DNA from: Actinomycetota bacterium
GTDB taxonomy: Bacteria; Actinomycetota; Thermoleophilia; Gaiellales; Gaiellaceae
DNA: 41,423 bases
Assembly (NCBI GenBank): GCA_003152275.1
Contig: PLZU01000014.1
Location: forward strand, 1 to 41,423
Direction of reading: 5' to 3'
A model generated the notes under the pieces. It saw only the letters and a list, made by a program, of their open reading frames with translations. It did not search any database and was not told the origin of the DNA. The translations under genes and the position numbers were made by a program. Positions 25,331 to 33,594 of the stretch are shown piece after piece (position 1 is the stretch's first letter; every line of letters starts with the position of its first letter).

Positions 25331-26721
25331 ATCCGTTCCGAAGCGTCGGTGCGCGGCTGAGCCTCGCGCTGGCGCTCGTCGTGCTCGGCGCCCTGGCGGT
25401 TGTCTGGGTCGCGCTCGTCCCGACGCTCGAGCGCCGGCTCGTTGCCGGGCGGCTGTCGGAGCTCGCCGGCTCGGCCCGCGGGGTTCTGCGGGAGGCGGAA
25501 GCGGCGCGGACCCTGCCGAACCAGGATTTTGTCGACGAAGCCTCCCGTGGCGCGGTTGCCCGGGTCGTCTACTACCGGCCGCTCGCCCTCGGCACGATTT
25601 CGCCGATTTTCGACTCCGCCCATCTGCTCTCCTCGCAGGACGTCGAACGGGATCCGATCGCGTTGAGGGCGGCCCGCGATCCCGGGGTGCAGCGGGGCCG
25701 TGTCTCGCGTGGCGGCAACGACTACGCCGAGGCGGCCGTGGCGGACAGCGCCGGCGATGTCCTCCTCTTCTCCGCGTCGCTCCACGCGACCCTGGAGGAC
25801 GTTGACCTTGTTCAGTCGCGGCTCCTCTGGTCGGGCCTCGCAGGGCTCGGAGTCGCTCTTTTGGCAGGTTTTGGGGGCGCATCCGTGTTTGCGCGGCGCA
25901 TTCGCCGGCTCGAGCGCGCCGCCGAGCGCATCGCCTCCGGCGATTTCGACCAGCCGGTCGAGGACCACGGCCGCGACGAGCTCGGCCAGTTGGCCGCGGC
26001 GTTCGATCGGATGCGGTTGCGGCTCTCCCGCCTCGACGATGCCCGCCGCGAGTTCATCGCCAACGCTTCGCACGAGCTGCGGACGCCGATTTTCTCGCTG
26101 GGAGGCTTTCTCGAGCTGTTTCGCGACGAGGACCTCGACGAGGCCACCCGCCGGGAGTTCCTCGAGACGATGACCGAGCAGGTGGAGCGGCTTTCGAAGC
26201 TTGCAACCGACCTGCTCGACCTCTCGCGGCTCGACGCGGGCCCGATGCGACTCGAGCACGAGCCCGTCGAGCTCGCGACGATCGCCGAGGATCTGAGCGA
26301 GGAGTTCGCGGCAGTCGCGCGCCGGTTCGACCACCCGCTCGAGGTGGATGTCCGGGAGGGGGGCGTCGCCCTCGGCGACTACGAGCGGGTGCTGCAGATT
26401 GGGCGCGCGCTCGTCGACAATGCGCTTCTCCACACGCCGTCGGGCACCCCGGTGCGGATCGTGGCCCGCGGCGCCGATCTCCGGGTCGAGGATGCAGGCT
26501 CGGGCATTCCGGTTGACCAGCACGAGCGGGTGTTCGTCCGCTTCAGCCGGCTGGAGGGCGCCCGCGCGTCGGGGACGGGCCTCGGGCTTGCAATCGCCCG
26601 GGAGCTCGCTGCGCGCATGGGTGGCGACGTCGAGCTCGAATCCCGGCCCGGCTTGACGGTGTTTACGTTGCGCCTGCCCGCGTTTTCACGGGAAAACGAG
26701 CCGTTGGCCCCGATCCGCTAG
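25327..26721 (+). CDS. Membrane sensor histidine kinase
   Basis: A 464-aa partner of the regulator just upstream. TM1 at about 10-33, an external domain of ~130 residues, TM2 at about 167-188, HAMP at 189-240, H-box F-I-A-N-A-S-H249-E-L-R-T-P, N-box L-V-D-N-A-L-L-H-T, G1 V-E-D-A-G-S-G-I-P, and G2 G-T-G-L-G-L-A-I-A. All catalytic parts are intact. The signal sensed is unknown. GTG start overlaps the regulator's stop. The last codons contain the second palindrome. Confidence 0.95.
   Translation: MNPFRSVGARLSLALALVVLGALAVVWVALVPTLERRLVAGRLSELAGSARGVLREAEAARTLPNQDFVDEASRGAVARVVYYRPLALGTISPIFDSAHLLSSQDVERDPIALRAARDPGVQRGRVSRGGNDYAEAAVADSAGDVLLFSASLHATLEDVDLVQSRLLWSGLAGLGVALLAGFGGASVFARRIRRLERAAERIASGDFDQPVEDHGRDELGQLAAAFDRMRLRLSRLDDARREFIANASHELRTPIFSLGGFLELFRDEDLDEATRREFLETMTEQVERLSKLATDLLDLSRLDAGPMRLEHEPVELATIAEDLSEEFAAVARRFDHPLEVDVREGGVALGDYERVLQIGRALVDNALLHTPSGTPVRIVARGADLRVEDAGSGIPVDQHERVFVRFSRLEGARASGTGLGLAIARELAARMGGDVELESRPGLTVFTLRLPAFSRENEPLAPIR
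26681..26698 (-). promoter_or_regulatory. Second parS-like palindrome, inverted copy
   Basis: CGTTTTCACGGGAAAACG is palindromic except at its centre. Its left half CGTTTTCAC is the complement of GTGAAAACG found at 24638-24646, so the two elements point toward each other across the two-component operon. It matches the parS core at 11 of 12 positions. It lies within the last 41 bases of the kinase gene. Confidence 0.45.
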
Positions 26722-26752
26722 CTGCTGACAAAAGACACCACACAATCGCCGC

Positions 26753-26778
26753 GTTAGCTTCCGCCCCTCGGCGGGTAG
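26753..26778 (+). promoter_or_regulatory. Possible stress sigma-factor promoter before rsbW-like gene
   Basis: GTTAGC and GGGTAG separated by 14 bases resemble the GTTT-N13-16-GGGTAT promoters of SigB/SigF-type sigma factors. The downstream gene is an RsbW-like anti-sigma kinase, which is often autoregulated this way. The match is partial, and the segment overlaps a hairpin. Confidence 0.3.
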
Positions 26779-26784
26779 CGGAAG
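26758..26784 (+). terminator. Hairpin after the two-component operon
   Basis: CTTCCGC (26758-26764) and GCGGAAG (26778-26784) form a 7-bp perfect stem 36 bases after the kinase stop. A G-run rather than a T-run follows. It may end the two-component transcript. Confidence 0.4.
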
Positions 26785-26863
26785 GGGGTCGAGCTACGGT
26801 CCGCTGGCGATTGGTGGAGAAATCGGCGGGTTTAGCTTCTCGAATCTGTGGAAAAGGGGCTCG

Positions 26864-27316
26864 GTGAACGCCATGGACGAACCCGCAACCTCCGAGTGGC
26901 CGGCACGGGACGGCGCGCGCGCGATCACGCTGCGCATACCGGCGAAACCCGAGTACATCACGCTTTGTCGCCTCGCTCTCACGGGTCTCTCCCAGCTGCG
27001 TGACATCGGCGACGACACGATGGCCGACCTGAAGCTCGCGTTGACCGAAGCCGTGTCGAACTCTGTGCGGCATGCGTACGGCCCGAACGGCGACGGGCAC
27101 GTCGACGTCACGTACGAGCTCGCACCCGATCGCCTCGGCATCGAGGTGGTCGACGACGGTGAAGGCTTCGACCCTGACGAAACGCCCTCGTTTGACGCTG
27201 AGCTCTCAGAGGGCGGGCTCGGCATCGCGATCATTCGCTCGATCGCCGACGAGTTCGAGATCCAGTCGGCACCGGGTGAGCGCGGCTCGCGCCTCCGGTT
27301 CGCCAAGCGCTTGTAA
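26864..27316 (+). CDS. RsbW-like anti-sigma factor serine kinase
   Basis: A 150-aa stand-alone GHKL ATPase. N-box L-T-E-A-V-S-N66-S-V-R-H-A-Y, G1 box V-V-D-D-G-E-G-F-D at 96-104, G2 box G-G-L-G-I at 117-121. RsbW/SpoIIAB-type proteins hold a sigma factor and phosphorylate an anti-anti-sigma protein. No sigma factor or STAS protein gene is adjacent, so the partners must be elsewhere. GTG 26864 was chosen over ATG 26873 because AAGGGG is five bases before it. Confidence 0.85.
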   Translation: MNAMDEPATSEWPARDGARAITLRIPAKPEYITLCRLALTGLSQLRDIGDDTMADLKLALTEAVSNSVRHAYGPNGDGHVDVTYELAPDRLGIEVVDDGEGFDPDETPSFDAELSEGGLGIAIIRSIADEFEIQSAPGERGSRLRFAKRL

Positions 27317-27355
27317 CGAAGCTAGCCGACCGCGGACCTATCGTTCGCCGCGGCA

Positions 27356-28630
27356 GTGCTGCAGCTCGTCAATGTCGGACACAAGTCACTCGCGGACTAC
27401 GCGACCATCGCGACCCGCGGCTTGATGGACGAGATTCGCTCGCTCGCGGAGCCGCTCGCCGGCGCCCGCGTGCTCGAGCTGTCTGCGACCGCGTTCGGAG
27501 GTGGTGTGGCCGAGATCCAGTACACGCTCGTGCCGCTGATGCAGGACGTGGGGCTTGACGTTGAGTGGCGCATCATTCGCGGCGCTGACGAGTTCTTTGC
27601 CGCTACGAAGACGATCCACAATGCATTGCAAGGCAATCCGCAAGGACTGACCGATGCACAGCGCGCGTGCTTCTCAGATTTTCAAGAGTTGAATGCGCGC
27701 GAGATCGAGATCGATGAGTACGACTTCGTCGTGGTTCACGATCCGCAGCCCGTCGGCGTCATCGACCATCTCGGCGGCGGCAGAGCGAAGTGGGCGTGGC
27801 GCGGACACATCGACTTCTCGACGCCGAACGACGATGTCCTTGACTTTCTGCTTCCGTCCGTTCGGCGTTACGACGCGGTGATCTTCCATCTGGCCGAGTA
27901 CGTGCCGAAGCGCGAGGGCTTGCCGCCGTGTGTGATCTGGCCGCCGGCCATCGATCCGCTAGCACCCAAGAACATGGCGCTCTCGCTGGAGGATGCGGCG
28001 TACATCGTCGATCAGTTCGGCATCGACATCGGCCGGCCGCTGCTGACGCAGGTGTCGCGCTTCGACCCGTGGAAGGACCCGCTCGGCGTGATCGACGCGT
28101 ACCGCCTCGTGAAGGAAGAGGTCGCAGGTGTGCAGCTGGCGCTGGTCGGGTCGATGGCGCATGACGATCCCGAGGGTTTGGAGTTCTGGGACCAGACGGT
28201 CGCGTATGCGGATGGCGATCCCGACATTTTCATCCTTTCGAACCTCAACAACGTCGGCTCCGTCGAGGTCAACGCATTCCAGGTGCACGCGGCTGCGGTG
28301 ATCCAGAAGTCGATCAAGGAAGGCTTCGGGCTGACTGTTTCGGAGGCGCTGTGGAAGTCGCGCCCGACCGTCGCCGGCAACGTCGGCGGGATCGTCACGC
28401 AGATCGAGAACGGTCGCACTGGCTGGCTAGTCGACTCATCGGAGGACTGCGCCGGAGCGTGCCTCGAGATCCTCGCCGACCCGGGAGCTGCACGAGAACG
28501 GGCACTCGCCGGTAAGGAGCACGTGCGCAAGCGGTTCCTCACGCCGCGGCTGCTGCGCGACCGGCTGGCGCTCTTCAACCGGCTCGTTGGGCGCGATACC
28601 GGCGCCGAGCTCGAGGTGATTGCCGCTTGA
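27356..28630 (+). CDS. treT: GT4 glycosyltransferase, TreT-like trehalose synthase
   Basis: A 424-aa GT-B glycosyltransferase resembling TreT, which makes trehalose from an NDP-glucose and glucose. N-terminal domain: R-V-L-E-L-S-A-T-A-F-G-G-G-V-A-E; central H-D-P-Q-P-V-G; C-terminal domain: S-R-F-D-P-W-K-D-P-L-G-V and the E-x7-E nucleotide-sugar motif in Q-K-S-I-K-E-G-F-G-L-T-V-S-E-A. These stretches are characteristic of TreT. The product is inferred from the family. GTG start; 30 bases before a GT20 gene, so the two probably share an operon and role in compatible-solute synthesis. Confidence 0.8.
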   Translation: MLQLVNVGHKSLADYATIATRGLMDEIRSLAEPLAGARVLELSATAFGGGVAEIQYTLVPLMQDVGLDVEWRIIRGADEFFAATKTIHNALQGNPQGLTDAQRACFSDFQELNAREIEIDEYDFVVVHDPQPVGVIDHLGGGRAKWAWRGHIDFSTPNDDVLDFLLPSVRRYDAVIFHLAEYVPKREGLPPCVIWPPAIDPLAPKNMALSLEDAAYIVDQFGIDIGRPLLTQVSRFDPWKDPLGVIDAYRLVKEEVAGVQLALVGSMAHDDPEGLEFWDQTVAYADGDPDIFILSNLNNVGSVEVNAFQVHAAAVIQKSIKEGFGLTVSEALWKSRPTVAGNVGGIVTQIENGRTGWLVDSSEDCAGACLEILADPGAARERALAGKEHVRKRFLTPRLLRDRLALFNRLVGRDTGAELEVIAA

Positions 28631-28647
28631 GGCGGCTCGCTGCCGGA

Positions 28648-28653
28648 TAGGTT
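28648..28653 (+). promoter_or_regulatory. -10-like hexamer before the GT20 gene
   Basis: TAGGTT ends seven bases before the GTG start of the GT20 gene, with no ribosome binding site between. It may give a separate leaderless transcript inside the operon. Confidence 0.3.
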
Positions 28654-28660
28654 CCCGGCA

Positions 28661-30118
28661 GTGGCAACGAGGCGGAAGTTGATCGTGGTCGCGAACCGCG
28701 GCCCTGTGTCTTATGCGCGCTCCCCGTCGGGTGAGCGCATTACGAGACGTGGCGGTGGCGGTCTCGTCACCGCGCTGCGAAGTCTCGTGGCGCATCACGA
28801 AGTGACCTGGATCGCAAGCGCCCTGAGCGACGAAGACCGCGTTGTCGCCGAGGAGCACGAGGGCGACGCGTTCGACGAGACCTGGCGCGACGACTCGCCG
28901 TACCGCCTCCGCCTCGTCGCCCATGAGCCGCGCGCGTTCGGCGGCTTTTACAACGTCGTCGCGAATCCAACGCTCTGGTTCTTGCAGCACTACATGTGGG
29001 GCCTGGCGTACGCGCCGGACGTCGACGTCGGATTGCGCGACGCATGGTTCAACGGCTACGTCCCGGTGAACGAAGGCTTCGCGAACGCGATCGTCGCCGA
29101 GATCGACCGCCGGCCTGACGCGGCCGTGTTCTTGCACGACTATCACCTGTACCTCACGCCGAAGCTGGTGCGCGAACGGCGCCCCGGCGCACGGCTCACG
29201 CACTTCATCCACATCCCATGGCCGGAGACCGACTACTGGCACGTGCTGCCGGCCCATCTGCGTGTTGCGATCCACGAGGGCGTGCTCGCTAACGACATTC
29301 TCGGCTTGCACACGCACCGTTGGCGGCACAACTTCCTGCGCGCGTGCGCGGACATCGTCGGTGCGGAGGTGGACCACGCCGCCTCGACGGTCACGCACGA
29401 CGGGCGCACAACGCTCGTCACAAGTCATCCGATCGGAGTCGACCCGGCCGAGCTCGAAGAACTGCGAAACGACGCGAGCGTGCTCGAGCAAGAGCGCCTG
29501 ATCGCAGCGCGGAGGCCGGAGTTTCTCATCGTACGAGTTGATCGCACGGATCCGTCGAAGAACGTCGTACGCGGCTTTCGGGCGTTCGCGCTCTATCTCG
29601 ATAGACATCCGGAGATGCTCGGCCGCGTGACGCTGCTCGCGCTGCTCGATCCGTCTCGCCAGGACATTCCGGAATACACCGAGTACCTCGCCGCGATCGA
29701 GCGCGAGGCGCGCAGCGTCAATGAGCGGTTCCAACGCGACGGCTGGCTGCCGGTCGACTTGCAGATCGCCGACAACTTTGCGCAGTCGATCGCGGCGTAC
29801 AAGCAATACGACGCGTTGCTCGTGAACCCGGTCTTCGACGGGCTGAACCTCGTGTCGAAGGAAGCGCCGTTCCTGAACGAACGCGACGGCGTGCTGATCC
29901 TCTCGGAGAATGCGGGCTCGCACGAAGAGCTCGGCGAGTGGGCGCTTACGGTCAACCCGTTCGACATCGACGGGCAGGCAGAGGCGATCAACGCTGCGCT
30001 GACGATGGAAGGCGGCGAACGGAAGCGGCGGCTCGAGGCGCTCCGCGCGTGCATGCGGGAGCACGACCTCGCGGCCTGGGTTGCGGCGCAGCTCGCAGAT
30101 CTCGACCGCGTCTCCTAG
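28661..30118 (+). CDS. GT20 glycosyltransferase, OtsA-like
   Basis: A 485-aa GT20 enzyme, the family of trehalose-6-phosphate synthase OtsA and glucosylglycerol-phosphate synthases. Seen: A-N-R-G-P-V at 11-16, G-G-G-G-L-V at 31-36, Y-N-V-V-A-N-P-T-L-W at 97-106, L-H-D-Y-H-L at 158-163, F-I-H-I-P-W-P at 182-188, and D-G-L-N-L-V-S-K-E near 390. The donor-phosphate loop reads R-V-D-R-T-D-P-S-K-N at 292-301 where OtsA has R-L-D-Y-S-K-G. The acceptor could therefore be glucose-6-phosphate, glycerol-phosphate or another sugar. No OtsB phosphatase gene lies nearby. Confidence 0.85.
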   Translation: MATRRKLIVVANRGPVSYARSPSGERITRRGGGGLVTALRSLVAHHEVTWIASALSDEDRVVAEEHEGDAFDETWRDDSPYRLRLVAHEPRAFGGFYNVVANPTLWFLQHYMWGLAYAPDVDVGLRDAWFNGYVPVNEGFANAIVAEIDRRPDAAVFLHDYHLYLTPKLVRERRPGARLTHFIHIPWPETDYWHVLPAHLRVAIHEGVLANDILGLHTHRWRHNFLRACADIVGAEVDHAASTVTHDGRTTLVTSHPIGVDPAELEELRNDASVLEQERLIAARRPEFLIVRVDRTDPSKNVVRGFRAFALYLDRHPEMLGRVTLLALLDPSRQDIPEYTEYLAAIEREARSVNERFQRDGWLPVDLQIADNFAQSIAAYKQYDALLVNPVFDGLNLVSKEAPFLNERDGVLILSENAGSHEELGEWALTVNPFDIDGQAEAINAALTMEGGERKRRLEALRACMREHDLAAWVAAQLADLDRVS

Positions 30119-30122
30119 GGCG

Positions 30123-30128
30123 TACGAT
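30123..30128 (+). promoter_or_regulatory. -10-like hexamer, leaderless aldehyde dehydrogenase gene
   Basis: TACGAT ends seven bases before the ATG of the aldehyde dehydrogenase and no ribosome binding site is present. Confidence 0.4.
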
Positions 30129-30135
30129 TCGGCTC

Positions 30136-31632
30136 ATGGCGACGACCGCAGCTCCGGAGCTCGTTTCCGTCAACCCTGCGACGCTCGAACCCGTCGGATC
30201 GGTGCGCCGCACCGATCCGGAAGAGCTGCCGGGAATCGTCGCTGCGTCCCGCGCTGCGCAGGAGCGCTGGTGGGCGCTTGGCCCAGCGGCGCGCGCGAAA
30301 GTTCTGCGCGAGGCAGCGCGTATCGTACGTACGCGCGCAGACGAGATCGCCGACACGATCGTTGCCGAGACTGCGAAGCCGCGCACCGAGGCAATCGCAA
30401 ACGAGCTCTACACGGCAGTCGATCATGCAGCGTGGCTGGCGAAGCAGGCGCCGCGCGTCCTCGCGGACGAGCGCGTTCGTTTCTCGCAGCTGCACCTGAA
30501 GACGAAGAAGGCCTGGCTCCTGTACGAGCCGCTCGGTGTCGTCGCGGCTATCACGCCGTGGAACATTCCGTTCGGCATCCCGTTCGCCGAGGTGGCGTCA
30601 GCGGTTGCCGCGGGTAACGGCGTCGTGCTGAAGCCGTCGGAGTTGACGCCGCTGACCGGCGAGTGGGTGCCGCGCATCCTTGAAGAGTCGGGTGTGCCCG
30701 TCGGGCTCGTGCAGGTCGTGCATGGCGAGGCGGAGATCGGCGCGGCGCTCGTCGCGGATCCAGGCATCTCGAAGGTCTTCTTCACCGGCTCCGTCTCGGT
30801 GGGCCGTCGCGTTGCAGCGTCGGCCGGCGCGCGCGGGTGCCCGGTGGTGCTCGAGTTAGGCGGCAAGGACCCGATGCTCGTGTTCGCGGATGCCGATCTC
30901 GATCGCGCGGTCGACGGCGCGCTCTTCGCCTCATTCCTCAATGCCGGCCAAGCCTGCGTGAGTGCGGAGCGCATCTACGTCGAGCGCAGCGTCTACGAAG
31001 ACTTCACGCAGCGGCTTACCGAGCGCTCACGCCAGTTGAAGCTCGGCGACGAGGTCGGCCCTCTGATTTCAGAGCGTCAGCGCGACAACGTCGAGCAGAT
31101 CGTCAACGTGCACAGGCCCGATCGCGAAGGCTGGTTCCTCGAGCCGACCGTCGTGCGGGGACCGCTTCCCGACCGGGAGATCTTCGGCCCGGTCGTCAGC
31201 GTCGAGCCCTTCGACAGCGAGGACGAGGCCGTGCACCGCGCGAACGACAGCGAGTTCGGGCTTGCGGCGAGCGTGTGGTCGCGCGATCGTGCCAAGGCGG
31301 ATCGCGTCGCGCGGCGCATCGAGGCCGGGATGGTCTGGGTGAACGACTTCGGTTATTCGTTCACGACGGGGCAGGCGGCGTGGGGTGGCGTGAAGAGCTC
31401 GGGCTTCGGGCGCACGAGTTCGAAGCACGGGTTGTACGAGTGCGTGCAGGTGAAGTACCTCGATTGGGATCGAGGACGGCTGCGTCCTGCGTGGTGGTTT
31501 CCGTACGACGTCGAGACCGAGCACGCGCTGCGGGCGGCGCTCGACGTCCTCTACGGGACGGGGCTCGAGCGGTGGCGCGCCGCTTGGCGCTCGCGGCGCG
31601 AGCTGCGGCAGTTGCTGAGGCGGTCTCGGTGA
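30136..31632 (+). CDS. NAD(P)-dependent aldehyde dehydrogenase
   Basis: A 498-aa aldehyde dehydrogenase that oxidises an aldehyde to the acid. P-W-N143 of the oxyanion site, K166-P-S-E cofactor contact, F-T-G-S at 216-219, general base E240 in V-L-E-L-G-G-K, and catalytic C274 in N-A-G-Q-A-C-V. The C-terminal ~55 residues after K-S-S-G-F-G-R-T form a basic extension ([12 protein letters not shown]) reminiscent of membrane-associated long-chain aldehyde dehydrogenases. Substrate unknown. Its stop overlaps the moaC start (GTGA), an unusual partner. Confidence 0.92.
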   Translation: MATTAAPELVSVNPATLEPVGSVRRTDPEELPGIVAASRAAQERWWALGPAARAKVLREAARIVRTRADEIADTIVAETAKPRTEAIANELYTAVDHAAWLAKQAPRVLADERVRFSQLHLKTKKAWLLYEPLGVVAAITPWNIPFGIPFAEVASAVAAGNGVVLKPSELTPLTGEWVPRILEESGVPVGLVQVVHGEAEIGAALVADPGISKVFFTGSVSVGRRVAASAGARGCPVVLELGGKDPMLVFADADLDRAVDGALFASFLNAGQACVSAERIYVERSVYEDFTQRLTERSRQLKLGDEVGPLISERQRDNVEQIVNVHRPDREGWFLEPTVVRGPLPDREIFGPVVSVEPFDSEDEAVHRANDSEFGLAASVWSRDRAKADRVARRIEAGMVWVNDFGYSFTTGQAAWGGVKSSGFGRTSSKHGLYECVQVKYLDWDRGRLRPAWWFPYDVETEHALRAALDVLYGTGLERWRAAWRSRRELRQLLRRSR

Positions 31633-32075
31633 GTGAGCTCAGCCACATCGACGAGACCGGTGCGGTGCGGATGGTCGACGTGGGCGGGAAGCCACTATCG
31701 CGTCGCCGGGCGGTCGCGCACGCGCAGGTGCAGATGTCTCCGGCGACGTCGCGCCGGCTTCACGACCTGCCGAAGGGCGACGCGCTCGCAACCGCGCAGC
31801 TCGCCGGGATCATGGCGGCGAAGCGCACGAGCGAGCTGATTCCGCTGTGTCATCCCCTCTCGCTCTCGCACATCGAGGTGACGCTGGACGTACAGGAGGG
31901 CATCGTCGATATCACGGCCGTCGCCGAAACGACTGCGCAGACCGGTGTCGAGATGGAGGCGCTGACGGCGGCATCGATAGCGGCGCTCACGATCTACGAC
32001 ATGTGCAAGGCCGTCGACAAGGCGATGACGATCGGCGACGTGCGGCTGCTCGAGAAGCTGAAGGAGCAGGTGTGA
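31629..32075 (+). CDS. moaC: Cyclic pyranopterin monophosphate synthase MoaC
   Basis: MoaC converts 3',8-cyclo-GTP to cyclic pyranopterin monophosphate, the first stable intermediate of Moco synthesis. The 148-aa protein has the family motifs [13 protein letters not shown] at 65-77, [13 protein letters not shown] at 100-112 and D-M-C-K-A-V-D-K at 124-131. GTG start overlaps the aldehyde dehydrogenase stop, and its own stop overlaps the mog start. MoaA, its usual partner, is not in the window. Confidence 0.96.
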   Translation: MSELSHIDETGAVRMVDVGGKPLSRRRAVAHAQVQMSPATSRRLHDLPKGDALATAQLAGIMAAKRTSELIPLCHPLSLSHIEVTLDVQEGIVDITAVAETTAQTGVEMEALTAASIAALTIYDMCKAVDKAMTIGDVRLLEKLKEQV

Positions 32076-32557
32076 AGGTCGCCGTTCTCACGGTGTCCGA
32101 CCGCGTGTCGCGTGGCGAGGCGGACGACGGCAGCGGCGATCTGCTCGAGCAGCTGTTACGGGAAGACGGCTTCGAGGTTGAGCGGCGGCTTGTTCCTGAC
32201 GAGCGAGCCGAGATCTCGGCGGCGCTGCGCGAGCTCGCACACAAGGTGCAGATCATCTTGACGACCGGCGGCACCGGCCTCGCACCGCGTGACGTGACGC
32301 CGGAAGCCACGCTGGACGTTCTTGAACGTGAGGCGCCGGGGATCGCGCAGGCGCTGCGCGTCGAGGGCCTGCACAAGACGCCGTACGCACTCCTTTCGCG
32401 CGGAGTCGCGGGGCTGATCGACTCGACGCTGATCGTCAACCTCCCGGGTTCGACGGGCGGCTGCCGTGACGGCTACGAAGTCCTGCGCCCGGTGCTCCCC
32501 CACGCGCTCGAGCTCCTCGGCGGCACGGTGCACGTCACGCACAAGCAGAGCGACTGA
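32072..32557 (+). CDS. mog: MogA/MoaB molybdopterin adenylyltransferase
   Basis: A 161-aa protein of the MogA/MoaB family, which adenylates molybdopterin before MoeA inserts molybdate. Motifs: [11 protein letters not shown] at 3-13, the molybdopterin-binding T-T-G-G-T-G at 64-69, [10 protein letters not shown] at 71-80, and N-L-P-G-S-T-G-G near 130. GTG start overlaps the moaC stop. It and moaC form a small Moco operon; moeA is 10 kb away. Confidence 0.93.
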   Translation: MKVAVLTVSDRVSRGEADDGSGDLLEQLLREDGFEVERRLVPDERAEISAALRELAHKVQIILTTGGTGLAPRDVTPEATLDVLEREAPGIAQALRVEGLHKTPYALLSRGVAGLIDSTLIVNLPGSTGGCRDGYEVLRPVLPHALELLGGTVHVTHKQSD

Positions 32558-32564
32558 TCCGTTC

Positions 32565-32588
32565 GGACATCTCCCGGTGTCAGACACC
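32565..32588 (+). repeat. Double-palindrome repeat, copy 1
   Basis: GGACATCTCC, one base, then GGTGTCAGACACC. The second part is a perfect 6-bp inverted repeat around a central A. The whole 24-base unit recurs at 32630-32653 with two differences. Confidence 0.75.
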
Positions 32589-32629
32589 GCTTGTGGGAAC
32601 GCTTGGTTGAGCGGAGCTCTGCCGATGGC

Positions 32630-32653
32630 GGACATGTCCCGGTGTCAGACACG
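32630..32653 (+). repeat. Double-palindrome repeat, copy 2
   Basis: GGACATGTCC (a perfect palindrome), one base, then GGTGTCAGACACG. It is in the same orientation as copy 1, 41 bases apart, and identical at 22 of 24 positions. Confidence 0.75.
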
Positions 32654-32660
32654 ACGGTTT

Positions 32661-32689
32661 CGTGACGAAGTCGTGACGAAGTCGTGACG
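32661..32689 (+). repeat. 11-bp tandem repeat upstream of ubiA
   Basis: CGTGACGAAGT occurs twice in tandem, followed by a partial third copy CGTGACG. It lies 33 bases upstream of the ubiA/mqnP start, in the promoter region, and could bind a regulator or be a slippage product. Confidence 0.65.
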
Positions 32690-32709
32690 GGTACTTTCGG
32701 GACACGACG

Positions 32710-32715
32710 TAGCAT
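32710..32715 (+). promoter_or_regulatory. -10-like hexamer, leaderless ubiA gene
   Basis: TAGCAT ends six bases before the GTG start of the prenyltransferase gene, with no ribosome binding site. Confidence 0.4.
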
Positions 32716-32721
32716 GGCGGC

Positions 32722-33594
32722 GTGACTGCTTCTGCGCCGACGCTTGCGCCGTTGCCGGCGCGCTTCGCGCGGCTCGTCAAGATCGAGCACACGATCTTTG
32801 CGCTGCCGTTCGCATACGTCGGCGCGTTTCTCGCCGTCGGCGGGGCGCCGTCCGGGCACGATCTGCTCTGGATCACACTCGCGATGGTCGGCGCTCGCTC
32901 GCTCGCGATGGCGCTCAACCGGCTGATCGACGCGCGCATCGATTCGCGCAACCCGCGCACCGCGACGCGCGAGCTGCCGAGTGGCCAGCTGTCGGTCGCC
33001 CAAGTCACGCTCTTCTGCGCCGCGTCGCTCGCGGTCTTCCTCGTCTCCGTCTGGCAACTCGCGCCGAAGACGCACTGGCTCTGGCCGATTCCCGTCGCCG
33101 GCTTCGTCATCTATCCGTATCTGAAGCGCTTCACCTGGCTCTGCCACTTCTGGCTCGGCGTGGTCGACGGGCTCGCGCCCGTCGGCGCGTGGGTGGCGAT
33201 CACGAACCACCTTCCGTGGGAGGCGTGGCTGCTTGGCGCTGCGGTCGCGTTCTGGGTCGCCGGGTTCGACCTCTTCTACGCGCTCTTCGACGCCGACATC
33301 GATCGTGCGCAGGGTCTGCATTCGATCGTGACGAGGTTCGGCGTGCGCGGTGCATTCGCCGGTGCGCGACTGTCGCACGCTGCGATCGTCGCGTGCCTCG
33401 TCGCTGCCGGGCTCGGCTTGCCGGTTGGTGCTCTCTACTGGATCGGCGTCGCCGTCGTCGCTGCGCTACTCGGCTACGAGCACTCGCTCGTGAGGGCCAA
33501 CGATCTGAGCCGGCTCAACGCGGCGTTCTTCACAATGAACGGCGTGATCAGCGTCGTGTTTGCAGCCTTCGTGATCGCGGACGCCGTCAGCTGA
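32722..33594 (+). CDS. UbiA-family prenyltransferase, probably MqnP
   Basis: A 290-aa membrane enzyme with about eight hydrophobic segments. The first prenyl-diphosphate site is N66-R-L-I-D70-A-R-I-D74, followed by S-R-N-P-R-T-A-T-R-E-L-P-S-G; the second is F-D-A-D-I-D. The N-R-x-I-D-x-x-I-D plus R-T-x-x-R-E-L-P form is that of the 4-hydroxybenzoate/futalosine-route branch, so I infer MqnP, which prenylates the naphthoate intermediate of menaquinone. Other mqn genes are not in the window. Its stop overlaps the opposing molybdoenzyme gene by eight bases. Confidence 0.85.
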   Translation: MTASAPTLAPLPARFARLVKIEHTIFALPFAYVGAFLAVGGAPSGHDLLWITLAMVGARSLAMALNRLIDARIDSRNPRTATRELPSGQLSVAQVTLFCAASLAVFLVSVWQLAPKTHWLWPIPVAGFVIYPYLKRFTWLCHFWLGVVDGLAPVGAWVAITNHLPWEAWLLGAAVAFWVAGFDLFYALFDADIDRAQGLHSIVTRFGVRGAFAGARLSHAAIVACLVAAGLGLPVGALYWIGVAVVAALLGYEHSLVRANDLSRLNAAFFTMNGVISVVFAAFVIADAVS

